This document shows, in pieces, positions 46,843 to 58,076 of a stretch of 64,000 nt of DNA. The stretch covers positions 1,054,001 through 1,118,000 of the forward strand of contig NC_037325.1 of assembly GCF_000143535.2 (NCBI RefSeq), read 5' to 3'. Source of the stretch: Botrytis cinerea B05.10 (lineage: Eukaryota > Ascomycota > Leotiomycetes > Helotiales > Sclerotiniaceae). How positions within the stretch are numbered: the first letter of the stretch is position 1; each line of letters starts with the position of its first letter. The position numbers and the translations under genes are program-made. The notes below the pieces were generated by a model. It saw only the letters and a list, made by a program, of their open reading frames with translations, was not told where the DNA came from and made no database searches.

Positions 46843-47856
46843 CTACACCTCAGAAAGCCCGCGCACGCCCCCCTTCTTAACAATCTCCTCCTCCTCCCAC
46901 TTCTTCTGACGCATCTCCTTCCTCGCATCCGAAAATCGAAACTCAATCCATGCCCTCATTTCCTCGCTCACTCGCTCCTCCCCTTCCTCATCCTTAATCG
47001 ATTCTGCGGAAGAGTTCTCCTCGCCCCCACCGTTGAGATCGGCGTTGGGGTTTTCAGCATCGGATTGCCGCACGTGGGTGTAGTTTTGCAACCAGATGCC
47101 TTGGCTTGGACTTTCGATCCAGGGGATTTCGTCGCTGGGATCGCTGTTGCTGTCGCTGTCTGAGTAGTGTGTTGATGCGTAGGAATGATATGCAGTACGC
47201 TCGACTTGCTCGACTTGCTCTGCTTGCTCGTCTTGCTCTGCTTGCTCGTCTTGCTCGACTTGCTCGACTTGCTCGACTTGCTCTGCTTGCTTGACTTGCT
47301 CTGCTTGCTCTGCTTGCTCGACTTGCTCGACTTGTTCAGCTTGCTCAGCTTGCTTGACGGATGTGGAGGCATTGGAGAAGTCGCCAGGTTGATCGTCCAT
47401 ACCATCATTGTTGGTTAGCTTGTCGATGGGTGCTTTGTCGGTGTCCGAGTGATTCGCTTCTGCATCGGAAACATGTTCCACTACAGTAGAGGTATCGGAG
47501 AGATTGCCGACTTGATCGACGATACCATTATTGTTGGCGTGATTGTCGATGGGTGTTTGTGTGGTGTTCAAATAATCTACTGTTGTATCAGCAATATGCT
47601 CAATGGAAGTACAGACATTGGCGAGCTTACCAGATTGATGGTCATGAGGACCGCATGCGGAAACATTGGTGTTGATGATAGCATTGTTGTTAGTAGCCAT
47701 GTTGTTTGGAATTGGTGGTGGTTGACTGGCGAGGTTAGCTTGGTTGATGAGACCTCGTCGAAAGAGAGAGGGGTAGAGTGGTTGAGAGCTCCGAGAGGCG
47801 GCCTGTCTTGCAAGATAACGAATGCGGATGTGGTTCGTGATGGATGGGAGGTACAT
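46843..47856 (-). CDS. Acidic Glu/Gln-repeat protein with a mitochondrial-like N-terminus
   Basis: A single minus-strand exon encodes 337 aa. The first 40 residues (MYLPSITNHIRIRYLARQAA...) have Arg/Ser but no acidic residues, like a mitochondrial presequence. An Asn/Asp/Thr-rich region follows with two related segments (TPIDNHANNNGIVDQVGNLS and APIDKLTNNDGMDDQPGDFS), so this part contains a diverged internal duplication. A run of 17 EQA/EQV/EQD-type tripeptides comes from a 9-bp DNA repeat. The C-terminus ends in a charged helix (SEEMRAWIEFRFSDARKEM). A TATA box sits upstream. No known domain is visible; function unknown. A chance ORF is unlikely given its length and the promoter, but expression is unproven. 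Confidence 0.6.
   Translation of the reverse strand: MYLPSITNHIRIRYLARQAASRSSQPLYPSLFRRGLINQANLASQPPPIPNNMATNNNAIINTNVSACGPHDHQSGKLANVCTSIEHIADTTVDYLNTTQTPIDNHANNNGIVDQVGNLSDTSTVVEHVSDAEANHSDTDKAPIDKLTNNDGMDDQPGDFSNASTSVKQAEQAEQVEQVEQAEQAEQVKQAEQVEQVEQVEQDEQAEQDEQAEQVEQVERTAYHSYASTHYSDSDSNSDPSDEIPWIESPSQGIWLQNYTHVRQSDAENPNADLNGGGEENSSAESIKDEEGEERVSEEMRAWIEFRFSDARKEMRQKKWEEEEIVKKGGVRGLSEV
47199..47359 (-). repeat. Coding 9-bp minisatellite (EQA/EQV repeats)
   Basis: Roughly 17-18 tandem 9-base units of the type TTGCTCGAC/TTGCTCTGC (plus strand). Because the unit length is a multiple of three, copy-number change keeps the reading frame. The array holds other frames open on both strands (Leu/Cys-rich on plus, Ser/Lys-rich on minus), which explains several spurious ORFs here. 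Confidence 0.92.
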
Positions 47857-49706
47857 GATTGGTTGGTTGTACTTAAGGTATGTGAATTTATTGTGTAGTC
47901 TGAGTATTATGTGCTTTGAGTGTTGTGTGTTTGCTTTCGTTTTTGGAGAACTGGGCTGGATTTGGGGAGGATGGAGTTCTATTTATAGAAAATTTGTGCT
48001 CTGGAGCTATAATAGTAGCTAAGTAGAACATAAGTAGAACAAGCTCGAAGATACGCTAGTAGTAACAAGTACGCATCTAGTTTGACGACAGGGAGATACT
48101 AGACGCGAACTAAAACTCGCGAGGAAACGCTCCTGACCACACTTAGCGAAGCTTAGAATGCCAAATCTGGGGATCGACCTCGACCCACTCTATCTGCCCT
48201 AATAAACCCCTCCATAAACGAATTAGATATTTTTTTTTGGCACAAAAAATATGATGTGTGCATCAAACATGAACGAAGGAAACTCTATTATCTTAGTGGA
48301 AAGCAAAACATTTTTTCCCTCTATACCGTTGAGCTATTAGCTTGGATGTCGTGCAGATACCGATCTTAGTCACTTGAGTTCGAGATACTTTCCAGTCCAG
48401 GTAGATATCAAAACTATACATTACGCGATCAACCAGAAACAAGGGATGAATCTGGGAAACCTTCGAGCTAGAAAATATACTAGAAACATAATCGAAGAGC
48501 AGGACACAGGTAGATCGGGTCGAGTTTTGATTTAGACGTATATCGAGAGGTAGATCGCAACATATGAGTGGACTTCTGTACAATTCCCATTCATGAGTTA
48601 TGTAATACCAAGGAATGGAGCTTCAACCATGAGATCTGGACACTTCGAGGCCATCAATCTTCCAAAATGGGCTTGGGTAATGCTTATCATTCGATAGCAT
48701 AGTGCCTTCCTCCATTTTCTAGTCTCCATACCGTAAATCTCAAATACTTGATAAGACTTCCGATCTGCACTAATCCCTATAGTCTTGAATTTCAACACAT
48801 GTCATCGATCTGAATTCACATGACTTGACGCTATACCGTTTCTTCCATAGAAGAATGACGAATGTGAAGAAAATTACAATATCTTGGGATCCAGAACGAT
48901 CGATCTTAAAGAGCTTATCTTTTATAGGCTCGAAGTTTTTTTTTTTCAGTAACTAAGAGAATTCCTGTCTTGATCTGCAGCGATCATCAAAAAACCTAAG
49001 GAATTTTCCTTTCTTCCTCCAGAAAGACAATATATATATATATCGAGTGATGAGATTCCAAGGAATATACCCCTCTCCTATAGAGAGAAAAAAATACCAA
49101 AACCTAAAATCCCCACTCAAACTCAAAGACCACTCCTTCCTCCACTATGACTAGAGAATCTACAAAACAGCCTCCACAAGATCCATCACAAAACCCGCCT
49201 AACAGAAATGGAAACTCGTCTCTGATCGCTCACGTCATCCTTCATGCACGAGCCATGCGAATCAATCTTCTCTGTGTCGTTTGAATTTTGGACCTCGAGA
49301 AAATCATTAGTGAGTTTCGTGATAAATGGCCGTGAGAGAGAGGGTTCCACGAATTCTCGCAATGTCCGCAGCAACGAGCAATGTCTCTCTCTCTATGATG
49401 CAATGCGGAACATCGCTCATTATGACTCGAAGGTCGCTATTACATTCCAGACTGAGATTCGTAGCGTTTCACCAGTAGTAGGTTAGAGAGACCGAGTTCT
49501 GAGAACAGCTTATGCGAAATTATCTAAAAGTTTTTCTTCAGTGATGAAGGGGCAGTGTTGTGTTTAGTCACCACTGTCTATTTACTGTTGAATATCATTC
49601 AACAAGCTCAGTCCAACATCAAACATTCATCAAAAGGAATTGAAGTCTACGATAATGTTGTAGCATAGCATTTTCAAGTACTGTGATCCTTATTTTAATG
49701 CATGTC
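47857..49706. other. Intergenic region, no gene seen
   Basis: It contains the promoter of the minus-strand repeat protein and the 3' flank of the SAT4-type gene. There is a TA array near 49030-49043. Short frames such as 48293-48583 and 48598-48798 (minus) show no domain. Confidence 0.5.
47979..47988 (-). promoter_or_regulatory. TATA box of the Glu/Gln-repeat protein gene
   Basis: On the minus strand this reads CTATAAATAG, an excellent TATA match, 123 bases upstream of the ATG at 47856. Its position and orientation support the minus-strand gene model. Confidence 0.55.
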
Positions 49707-51107
49707 TTATAAACTCTCTACACTAGTCCTCCTCGCATGCTGCGAATCGGAAATATCACTCTTCCCGTCTTCATAGTGCACACCAACACTTGTCGTCTTG
49801 ATAATCCCTTCATATTTCATGATTTCCTCATCACTATCCCCATCCCCTTTGCTCATCTCCCTTTGGATTCCATTTGGGTCCTCCGTCACCCCATCTTTGG
49901 CATCCGGCATATCCTCTAATCTGATCAGTCCATTCCCGTTACTTAATGGCGAGCTCTTGAAACCTGCTCCATTTCTTGTTCCGCGCTCGTATCTACTATT
50001 GCCCTGGAAAGCATATGGCCCACTGCTCTGATTATTATAGGCACCATCCGATGAAGAACCAAAGAGCTTGGGAAACCATTGACGCATCATAGGTTTGAGA
50101 GCAGGAGCAGATGCAGTGATTATTGCGAGGTTGATTTCAATTGCTGAAGTGACAAAGCCGATGCTTCGTGTAGAATCGGCGGGAGGAGGGTGGAAAAAGA
50201 CGGTAATCATCATTGCGAGACGGACTATGCCTACTATTGTTACTCTAGACGATCGTTAGTTTGAACCTCAGCTATGTAATTCGAGAAAGGAACTTTAACT
50301 TACAGAAATCCGAGAAAGAATACAGCAATAGCTGCGAATTTTGTTTTTCGGGGCATTTTCAATCCAATGACGATCCAGAATGGAACAGCCAAAACCAAAA
50401 TATCCGTGACGAGAGTGAAAACTGTAGTAACAACATAGAATACGCCTTGTTCGATGCAATAGCCTCCAGGAATATTCGACAGCCAGTTGTATGAAATGGG
50501 CGTACATTGGAAGATTACTACAATGAAAATAGCAACCATCAAGGCATTATTAATGATTAAGAGTGCCCATATCGTTCGTTTGATTTCAATTTTCTGCCCT
50601 GTGATACGGAGGAGGAATATCAAGATGGAAGTCTTGACAATGGAAAGAATGGGGTTGTAGAGAATTTGAACGGCAAAGTTGAACTAAGAAGTGTCAACAA
50701 GCAGTCTTGTAGACCGTTATTGGGGTGCGACAAACTTTGAGTCCAGGAATTGGGTCGTGATCGAGTGGTACATCCCATATATGTAGACCTACAAAATTGA
50801 ATACAATATCTACAGTAGTTGTGTCAGTGTGTATCCGTGAGAGATTTTACAATCGAGTCACTTACATTGCCATTGTACATAAGTCTCGCATATAGACAAA
50901 ATCATAGAGAATACGATGAGGCCATCATCTGTAAGAAATTTTGTAAGACAACTACCACAGATCAATTCAAGGCAGGGAATCCTTACCCAAGCCAAACTGA
51001 CCCAAGCTAACTCTACTCCATACTCTAAGACACACAGCGATCAACGCCAAAGCTGGGCTGAGGGTGACGATGGACAAAGCCAAGTCTTGAAGTGAGGTAT
51101 CAACCAT
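49707..51107 (-). CDS. PTH11/SAT4-type integral membrane protein (fungal rhodopsin-like domain)
   Basis: Five exons on the minus strand, 51107-50987, 50928-50866, 50809-50736, 50683-50304 and 50244-49707, give 391 aa with all junctions in phase; the second and third exons are small. The spliced order gives MVDTSLQDLALSIVTLSPAL, a first membrane helix, then DDGLIVFSMILSICETY, GLHIWDVPLDHD, FNFAVQILYNPILSIVKTSI, a CTPISYNW loop, three more helices and VTSAIEINLAIITASAPALK. The GLHxWDVP, YNP and EINLAIITASAPALKP motifs are hallmarks of fungal PTH11/SAT4-like seven-helix proteins. The C-terminal tail is cytoplasmic, Ser/Gly-rich and acidic. There is no N-terminal CFEM domain. Members include surface sensors such as Pth11; the ligand here is unknown. 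Confidence 0.85.
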
Positions 51108-53934
51108 AGCGAAAGGTGTTTAGGAAAGCGATTTGGAGATCCTGTTCCGTAAGTCCTCCACTCAATCATTTGGCGGTCACTCGAGTAAGGCATTCTATGT
51201 ATAAATGTGCGGAAGTGATTGCAGTCTCAAATGCAGATTTGATGCAAAAACTTTAAACTTTCCCAGGGTCTTTCTTTAAATTGAGTTATATTTTGAAAGC
51301 TAGGGTCCAGCACTCATTTCATTATTCGCAAGATCCCCTACTTTTTGAGTTGATTACCAGAAATAGGGCAACTGGTCTAGAGCGCGCTTGATTAGGCCGC
51401 GTGTTGTTTGAGAGTCTTTCCATCCCAGCTCGTATTTATGATCCAAATAAGCCACTCATGACTCGGGTCCAAATCGGATATCTTGAGAATCGATACAATA
51501 AGAGTAATTTTGATGTAAAAGCCTACCTAATTAAATTCGATTTTGAACCGTCGTGGTAGTGGAGTAGGCCATATAAGACAGAAAGCTACCCCTTCTTTGT
51601 TACTGAGAGCATTGGTTCGGAACTTCGAAAACTTCGTATAGCTCTCTACTTGTTTACTCAAAAAGTATACAACTCCGAAGCTAGATCTATATACCACAAA
51701 ACGACAAGAGAAAAAAAGATCTGGATTGGTTTTAACAGCAGCGCAGCGAAGTCGTATACTTTCTAGTCCCACGCATAAGAACTACGGATATTCCCATAGT
51801 TTCGGCATCACTTCCCGGGCTACCGGTATCTGCGCAATGGCTGTGGACCTTCGATCCACAGAAAACTTTATTGTAGACAGCCTGTAACGGTAATCGTGGG
51901 ACGCAACAGCATTCTGCGTATTCTGAGGAATCATCTTGCGACTTGCACACTGTATCCACAATTTAAATGATCGAAATTTGAAGGGGTGACATCAATAAGT
52001 GCCTTCACAAGTTCATAAAAGACGACCATCTATCAAGATTTCGATGATGAGAAGCATCTATGGCGTAAAATGTCAGGTTCGGCAATTACCCACATCACAC
52101 CGGACAAGGTGTATGAGTGAGATGGTAATATTCGGGGCGGTGACAGCCCGCGAAGAATGCCAGCATCAGTCCAGTAAGAACTATCCAAACTGAGAATTTT
52201 CCGCAAGTAAGCCGGCTCAAGTATGGAAAGAATAAAAAGTACACAAGGGCTGATTGGATTCCACAGATCTTACGAATTTGTATTGATCTTGCGAATTGGT
52301 CTTGAGTCTTGTTTGAATATCACTTCATCTGTCACCAGGGGACGTCGGGTGTTTCTGGAGTTCTGGGGCCGTGGTGGAGACTATCCTGCCAATTCCGTCG
52401 AAATCGAGAAAGCAATGACCCACTTAGGTACTTTTTAAGTTTTCAACGCTGTGTTCTTCGGATCAAGGTTCGACGTAAGATGATACAACCCATGATTTAT
52501 AAAAACTTGTGATTGCGTGAGCTTGAGCATACATGATGACGAGATTGACACAGAAAGTTCTTGTGCTAAGAGAAGGAGAGATAAACTTGCGGTTATCTTC
52601 GATACGATGGATACAATAACTAGCGTCCTAGAGACCTTTGAAACAACTTCCATAAGGCAGAGATTCAGAGTGTTAGTACCGTACTTCACGCGGCCTGCTA
52701 GTACCTAGATCCATGTCGATAGTGGAGAAGTGTTCAGCTTTGCAGTTTATGGTTATTCGTCCGAAGAGACCAAACAAAAAGATCTACAGGGCTTAGAGTC
52801 GGTATCCTGTCGAGCAAGAAAACAATCAATCAAGCCTCCCAGCGTGCCTAGGAGAAGACAATCATTTTTTGGTTTTAAGCGAAAAGGTGGAAAGGTAACA
52901 CAAAGTTCTCCATGTGGATGCATGAACAACACCCCCACAGAAGCACCCTGATACAGCATTTGACCGCTCTCTGCTCACTAGAAATCAACTCCCCACATTC
53001 AAGAGGAAACTAATGTATTGTTATATCAATAGTCAGCTGTTCTTGGTGAATCTTCGATTGGAGTCATCGAACATGCCATTTGTTTTGCCCACATCAAGGT
53101 ATGGAACCTGCAAATCGTACGACAAAGCTATTAGGGCCCTCAGGAAAAACCCATACATACCCCATCAAGCTTAATCAGCGGCTCCCAGCGATCTCAGGAC
53201 GGCATACTGTGGATTGAAAAGCATGGGTGACATGGGAGTTCTGCAGGTCCAAACGATGAATAAAGGCAAAATTTCGGAGGACTCGGAACCGAAATCATAT
53301 CCTGGCAGTTGGGGAATTGTATGTCCACACATAATCAGTACCGTTAAGCGAACAAAGAGTTACAAGGATACGGACTCGTGGCTTAAACAAAGGTGGAAAT
53401 CATAGAAAGCCTTTCGCAGGCTGTAGATGTAACCATGAAAACTTTTGTTATGCTTCAATATTATCTTGGAAGTGATACTATTGACAGCACATTATCAGCT
53501 TTCCAAAAGTTATTGGATTTTTTGCTATTACACATTCCGATGTACTGCTCCGAAGCACGGGGAAGATTGAGAGATAACACCATGCGTGTCAATACTGGAT
53601 CCTCCGTAATGGGTTCGACCCACTGTAGGACGTCTTGCCAAACCCGGCATAAAATTATAGCAATATGGAATTATCCGATAAATTGGCATGGTAGCCAAGT
53701 GGCAATCAGACGCAACGAAACAAGTCGAACTTTTCGGGGTAGAAGGGCGTCAGGGCTCACTTCATATAAAAAGTCCCCCCTTAGTGGTTTCTCGATTTCG
53801 ATAGCCCCTTTGATTCTTGAAACGACCATTTTCTGAAGACGATCCCACGTCGCAATAAAGGGCGTTGAAACTCAATTTCTTCACCACGCCAGTGATTAGC
53901 CACCTAAGTAGTTAAAGTTTGTTCATTTGATGAT
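51108..53934. other. Gene-poor region with an interrupted reading frame
   Basis: I find no confident gene. At 52517-52951 two open stretches lie in the same plus-strand frame, separated by one TAG at 52706-52708; the predicted peptide is charged (SSCAKRRRDKLAVIFDTMDT, then RKQSIKPPSVPRRRQSFFGF). A plus-strand frame at 53393-53836 has no recognisable domain. Some of this could be a decayed gene. Confidence 0.4.
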
Positions 53935-55989
53935 ATGGCTGTTTCATCGGTCGCAAGATGGGCCTTGGCTTCTCTCCTCACTGTTCCGCTTGTACAGGGT
54001 TTATCAACTGAAATCGTCGTCAATGGAACTTACTACTGTAAGTAGACTAACATAATTAGAATGAAGCTATAGTTCAAGATAACTCACTAACTTTGCGTCA
54101 GCTATCAACTCTTCCACATTAGCTCCAGCCGGTGCAGTGATCGATGGAAAAGTTCACCTCACGGATGCGATCGTCACAAATCTGACACAAATTGGACTGA
54201 CGGATGCTCAACTTTTTGCGTTCGATACCAGCAGCGGTGACCTCAGCAAAAGAACCAGATCTTGCAAAGTCTATCCCGGTGATGCAGCATGGCCAGCGAG
54301 CTTTGTATGGGATATCTTTGATATACTCACCGGGGGAGCTTTAATCTCAACAGTGCCTCTTGCAGCGCCATGTTATACAAACTGGCCCCATTACCAAAAC
54401 GCTGCAGAGTGTCTGTATATTACGAATGATTGGACAAACAGTACTATACAGTATGTAGGGTAGCATCGTCGCAAACACATATGCTGACAATAAATAGTGC
54501 ATCGGATCCTACCTCGATCATGTGGCCCCTTTATCAGGGTCGAACTTGCATGCCTACCAATGATACTAGCGCGAACTGTACTTTAGGAGCCTATCCCGTG
54601 TATGCGCTTAACGTCTCCCATGTTTTCCAGATCCAACTAGCAGTCAATTTTGCTCGCAATGCGAACTTACGTCTTGTTGTCAAAAACACCGGTCATGACT
54701 TCAACGGAAAGTCAAGTGGCGCTGGCGCGCTTTCCATCTGGACTCATAACTTGAAAGATCTCGAGTACATTCCTAATTATTCAACCAGTTATTATACTGG
54801 AAAAGCTGTGAAAATGGGAGCAGGTATTCAAGCATTCGAGATATATGAATTTGCGCGAGCGAATGGTGTTACAGCTGTCGGAGGTGAAGGTCGAACAGTA
54901 GGTGTTGCTGGTGGTTATGTTGCAGGAGGCGGACATTCGCCTTTGTCCTCCATCTATGGTATGGCAGCAGATCAAGTTCTCGAGATGGAAGTTGTTACTC
55001 CAGATGGGCGATTTGTTACCGCCTCGGCTACAAAGAATAGCGATCTTTACTGGGCTCTCCGAGGAGGGGGTGGTTCGACTTTTGGCGTCGTAACATCCGT
55101 CACCAGTAAAGTTTACCCAGTTATTTCCTCAACTGTCATGAAATTCAGTTTTGAAGTTGGTGGCAATATCACTGCTGATATGTTCTGGGCTGGCGTACGC
55201 ACCTATTTCGATCACTTAGTCGAGCACGCCGAAAAGGGAATTTATGCGTATTTCGCCATCCTCGCCACAGGTACTAATGCCTGGTCGTTCGGCATGCAAC
55301 CTTTGTTTGCGCCAAATTATACTGCAGCTGAACTTGAAACTTTGGTTGCTCCATGGTTTGCTGAGCTTAGTGAAATTGGTATCAGCTTTACGCCTTCCGT
55401 TACAGAATACACTGAGTTCTATGACGCATGGTGGGACAATTTCCCTCTCGAGTCCGTTGGTACTACCAACATCAAGACCGCTTCCCGTCTCTTCCCAAAA
55501 ACTAATTTCCAGAACGAGATTATTACCGACGCCACCTTCTACGCTATTAAAGAAAGTATTCTGGCTGGAGGTTCATTTTTAGCTTTCAACATCCAAGCAG
55601 CAGATAATGCAGGAAATGATAACTCAGTAAACCCAGCTTGGAGAGAGACTTGCTTGCACGCCATTATGGCAAACTTCTGGGCTGCAGATGCGGATGTATC
55701 AGCCATCGCAGAGGCATCTGAAGTACTTACTTACAACTGGATCCAACTATGGAGAAATGTTTCTCCTGATGGCGGCGCCTATATGTCCGAGGCAGATATC
55801 ATGGAGCCAAACTTTCAGCAAGCTTTCTATGGTTCCAATTATGGCCGTCTGTACAGCTTGAAACAGAAGTATGATCCAAAAGGATTATTCTACGCGCCGA
55901 CTGCAGTAGGAAGCGAGGACTGGTATATTACCGATCAATTGACTGGTTTGCCTACCCAGAATGGGAGATTATGCCCAGCGACATGGTGA
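53935..55989 (+). CDS. Secreted FAD-binding oxidoreductase (berberine-bridge type)
   Basis: Exons 53935-54037, 54102-54450 and 54498-55989 give 647 aa. A start at 53935 yields the signal peptide MAVSSVARWALASLLTVPLVQG; an alternative ATG at 53930 is out of frame. The FAD-binding PCMH domain shows VVKNTGHDFNGKSSGAGAL, where His (about residue 217) is the expected covalent flavin link. GGEGRTVGVAGGYVAGGGHS and LRGGGGSTFGVVTSVT continue the fold. I see no Cys at the position used for a second flavin link. The C-terminal BBE segment is GRLYSLKQKYDPKGLFYAP. Many N-x-S/T sites agree with secretion. Relatives oxidise alcohols, carbohydrates or alkaloid-like metabolites with O2. The substrate is unknown. 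Confidence 0.92.
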
Positions 55990-56561
55990 TGAAGATGATC
56001 CATGGAGAGAAGTGGTTTGATTCTTCAATGTTGAGGCTGGAACAGAAATAGTTGATAATGGCAATCAAATCCACAAGACTAGCTTATTTGCTACATGTAT
56101 AATGTTTAAAGAATATAAATAACTAAATTTTCGAAAGAAGCATATGCATCCTCCAAGGATCTTCAAGTTGGCAGAGTTCGAGGCGGGTAAATACTTCGAA
56201 ATGGCACAGGAAAGTGAACGTATGAACGCGGAAAGAAGTTGACGTAGAATCCTTTCTTAGACCCCGGAGGATTTCATCTCAAGTTATTTCGGTCAGAACA
56301 AGAAACGGTGTTGACCATGGCATGAGTTGATGTTCCTGTGTGGTGTTGTGTGTTGATAATTAGTTAGATGCTAGCTAGCACATAGCGAGGTAAGCGTATG
56401 GTCCAAGCTCAGGAGTTGCCTCGGCATTCCCCGCAACGAAGTAACGAAGTAACGAAGCAACGAAGCAACGAAGCAACGAAGCAACTTCAAAACCCTCACG
56501 TCAACTCCTTCCTTTTTCAAACTTCAAACTTCAACCATAGCACCCAACATAATCCAGCAAC
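55990..56561. other. Intergenic region upstream of CAB5
   Basis: It holds the 3' flank of the oxidase gene and the CAB5 promoter, with an octamer tandem repeat at 56435-56485 and a C/T-rich leader. Confidence 0.6.
56435..56485 (+). repeat. Octamer tandem repeat in the CAB5 promoter
   Basis: Six units of AACGAAGT/AACGAAGC in tandem, ending 77 bases before the CAB5 start. The array lies where a regulatory element or transcription start could be. Confidence 0.85.
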
Positions 56562-57374
56562 ATGCTACTAATTGGTCTCACCGGCTCTATCGCGACCGGT
56601 AAATCTACGGTCTCATCAATCCTTTCTCAAGCTCCATACTCTCTTCCCATTATCGATGCCGATTTACTTGCGCGCAAAGTTGTAGAACCCGGAACTCCAG
56701 GTTACAACAAGATTGTCGCACATTTCTCACCAACTACTCCCGATCTACTTCTTCCTCCTTCTCCCGATCATGATAATACAAAAGGCGCACCGTTAAATAG
56801 GCCTGCACTAGGTAGAAGAGTGTTCGGGGATAGTGAGGAGAGAAAAAGAGACAGGGCCGTGTTGAATGGAATTGTGCATCCCGCAGTCAGAAAAGAGATG
56901 TATAAACAATTGCTCGGGTGCTATCTAAAGGGTTGTTGGGCCGTAGTTCTTGATGTGCCTTTATTGTTTGAGAGCGGAATCGATGCGATATGTGGTACTG
57001 TCCTTGTCGTGGCCGTACGGGATCCAAAGATACAAATGCAAAGATTAAGGGACAGAGACTCGCATCTGACGGAAGAAGATGCTGAGAACAGGGTTAAGAG
57101 CCAAGGGGACGTGAGGGAAAAGGCAAAGAGATGTCAAGCCAGAGGGGAAGGACATGGGTTGGTAGTTTGGAACGATGAAGGAAAAGATGAATTGAAGATA
57201 GAGCTGCAAAAGGTTATGGAAAGTATACAAGGCAAGAGTCCTAGATGGTGGGCCTGGCTATTACTTTTATGCCCGCCACTAGCTGGTCTTGCTGGAATTT
57301 GGAACTATTGGAGAAATCTTACGATCAACAAAGAGTGGAAAAGAGGAGAGCTTCAAGCTAAGGCTAAGTTGTGA
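56562..57374 (+). CDS. CAB5: Dephospho-CoA kinase
   Basis: The last enzyme of coenzyme A synthesis, which phosphorylates the ribose 3'-OH of dephospho-CoA with ATP. It is a single exon of 270 aa. The P-loop GSIATGKST (residues 8-16) follows MLLIGLT directly. IIDADLLARKVVEPG contains the conserved Asp, and NGIVHPAVRKEM, VLDVPLLFESG and the R-x-x-R-D-SHLTEEDAENRVKSQ lid complete the CoaE pattern. The segment around residues 228-250 (WWAWLLLLCPPLAGLAGIW) is a hydrophobic C-terminal helix, suggesting membrane anchoring, as reported for some fungal enzymes. An acidic/Pro-rich insertion of about 20 residues (SPTTPDLLLPPSPDHDNTKG) lies after the first Asp-bearing helix. Assignment is firm; localisation is inferred. 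Confidence 0.94.
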   Translation: MLLIGLTGSIATGKSTVSSILSQAPYSLPIIDADLLARKVVEPGTPGYNKIVAHFSPTTPDLLLPPSPDHDNTKGAPLNRPALGRRVFGDSEERKRDRAVLNGIVHPAVRKEMYKQLLGCYLKGCWAVVLDVPLLFESGIDAICGTVLVVAVRDPKIQMQRLRDRDSHLTEEDAENRVKSQGDVREKAKRCQARGEGHGLVVWNDEGKDELKIELQKVMESIQGKSPRWWAWLLLLCPPLAGLAGIWNYWRNLTINKEWKRGELQAKAKL

Positions 57375-58044
57375 TATCGCCAGCTACATTATTGCATGGA
57401 TATAATTTTATCAACTAAGTGAATGACAAAGTCTCACAGGGAGGATGGTTTGAAACAAGCCTGCACGGCTCAACATATAGGGTAGCATTGCAGGATGCCA
57501 TATCTCATATCTAGCACTGGAAGATCTTGACGACACGTAGCGAGGCCAAGAATAGTAGGCAAGGCTCCATTCTTTCTTATAACAGCTCTCAAGATATGAT
57601 ATTCAGGTTGGGTAGCCTCACCTCATCGATCGATGGCTCCTATTCCTGTTCCTCCGAATGTAGTAGCTCATAGAGAGGGCAATCGTCTATTCTTTCCGCC
57701 ATATTCAAAGAACTGGTCTCGATGTCCGTTACAATTCAAATCCACTCTCTTTCGTTGATGGCGCATTTCTTGGCTAGGATTTGGATCAAATCGACTTCAC
57801 TTGGGCACTAGATGAGGGTGAACAAACACTTGACAAGCGCAGACGAGTTGATAGGTTACAAGATCTTCATGATTGAAGTTTTGGTTGTATTTTATATTCC
57901 CAGCAAACCTTTTCAGAGAGCAGAAACTCGAATTGTTCGTCAATCGAAATCCACCTTAAACCCAACCTTCTGTGTCTCTTTCAGTGCAAGAAAGTCAGCC
58001 ATCGAACTTCACATGTCACATGAATGATTCCAAATGTTTATTCG

Positions 58045-58076
<32 letters not shown>

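Noticed and set aside
46567..47163. 198-codon plus-strand frame
   Set aside because: Biased Ile/Thr and Pro/Leu composition from CT-rich non-coding DNA, and it overlaps a better minus-strand gene.
46968..47408. Minus-strand Ser/Lys repeat frame of 146 codons
   Set aside because: An out-of-frame reading of the same minisatellite; the 337-codon frame has the better start, promoter and length.
47185..47418. Plus-strand Leu/Cys-rich frame that looks like a membrane protein
   Set aside because: It is the antisense reading of the 9-bp minisatellite; the repeat keeps several frames open by construction.
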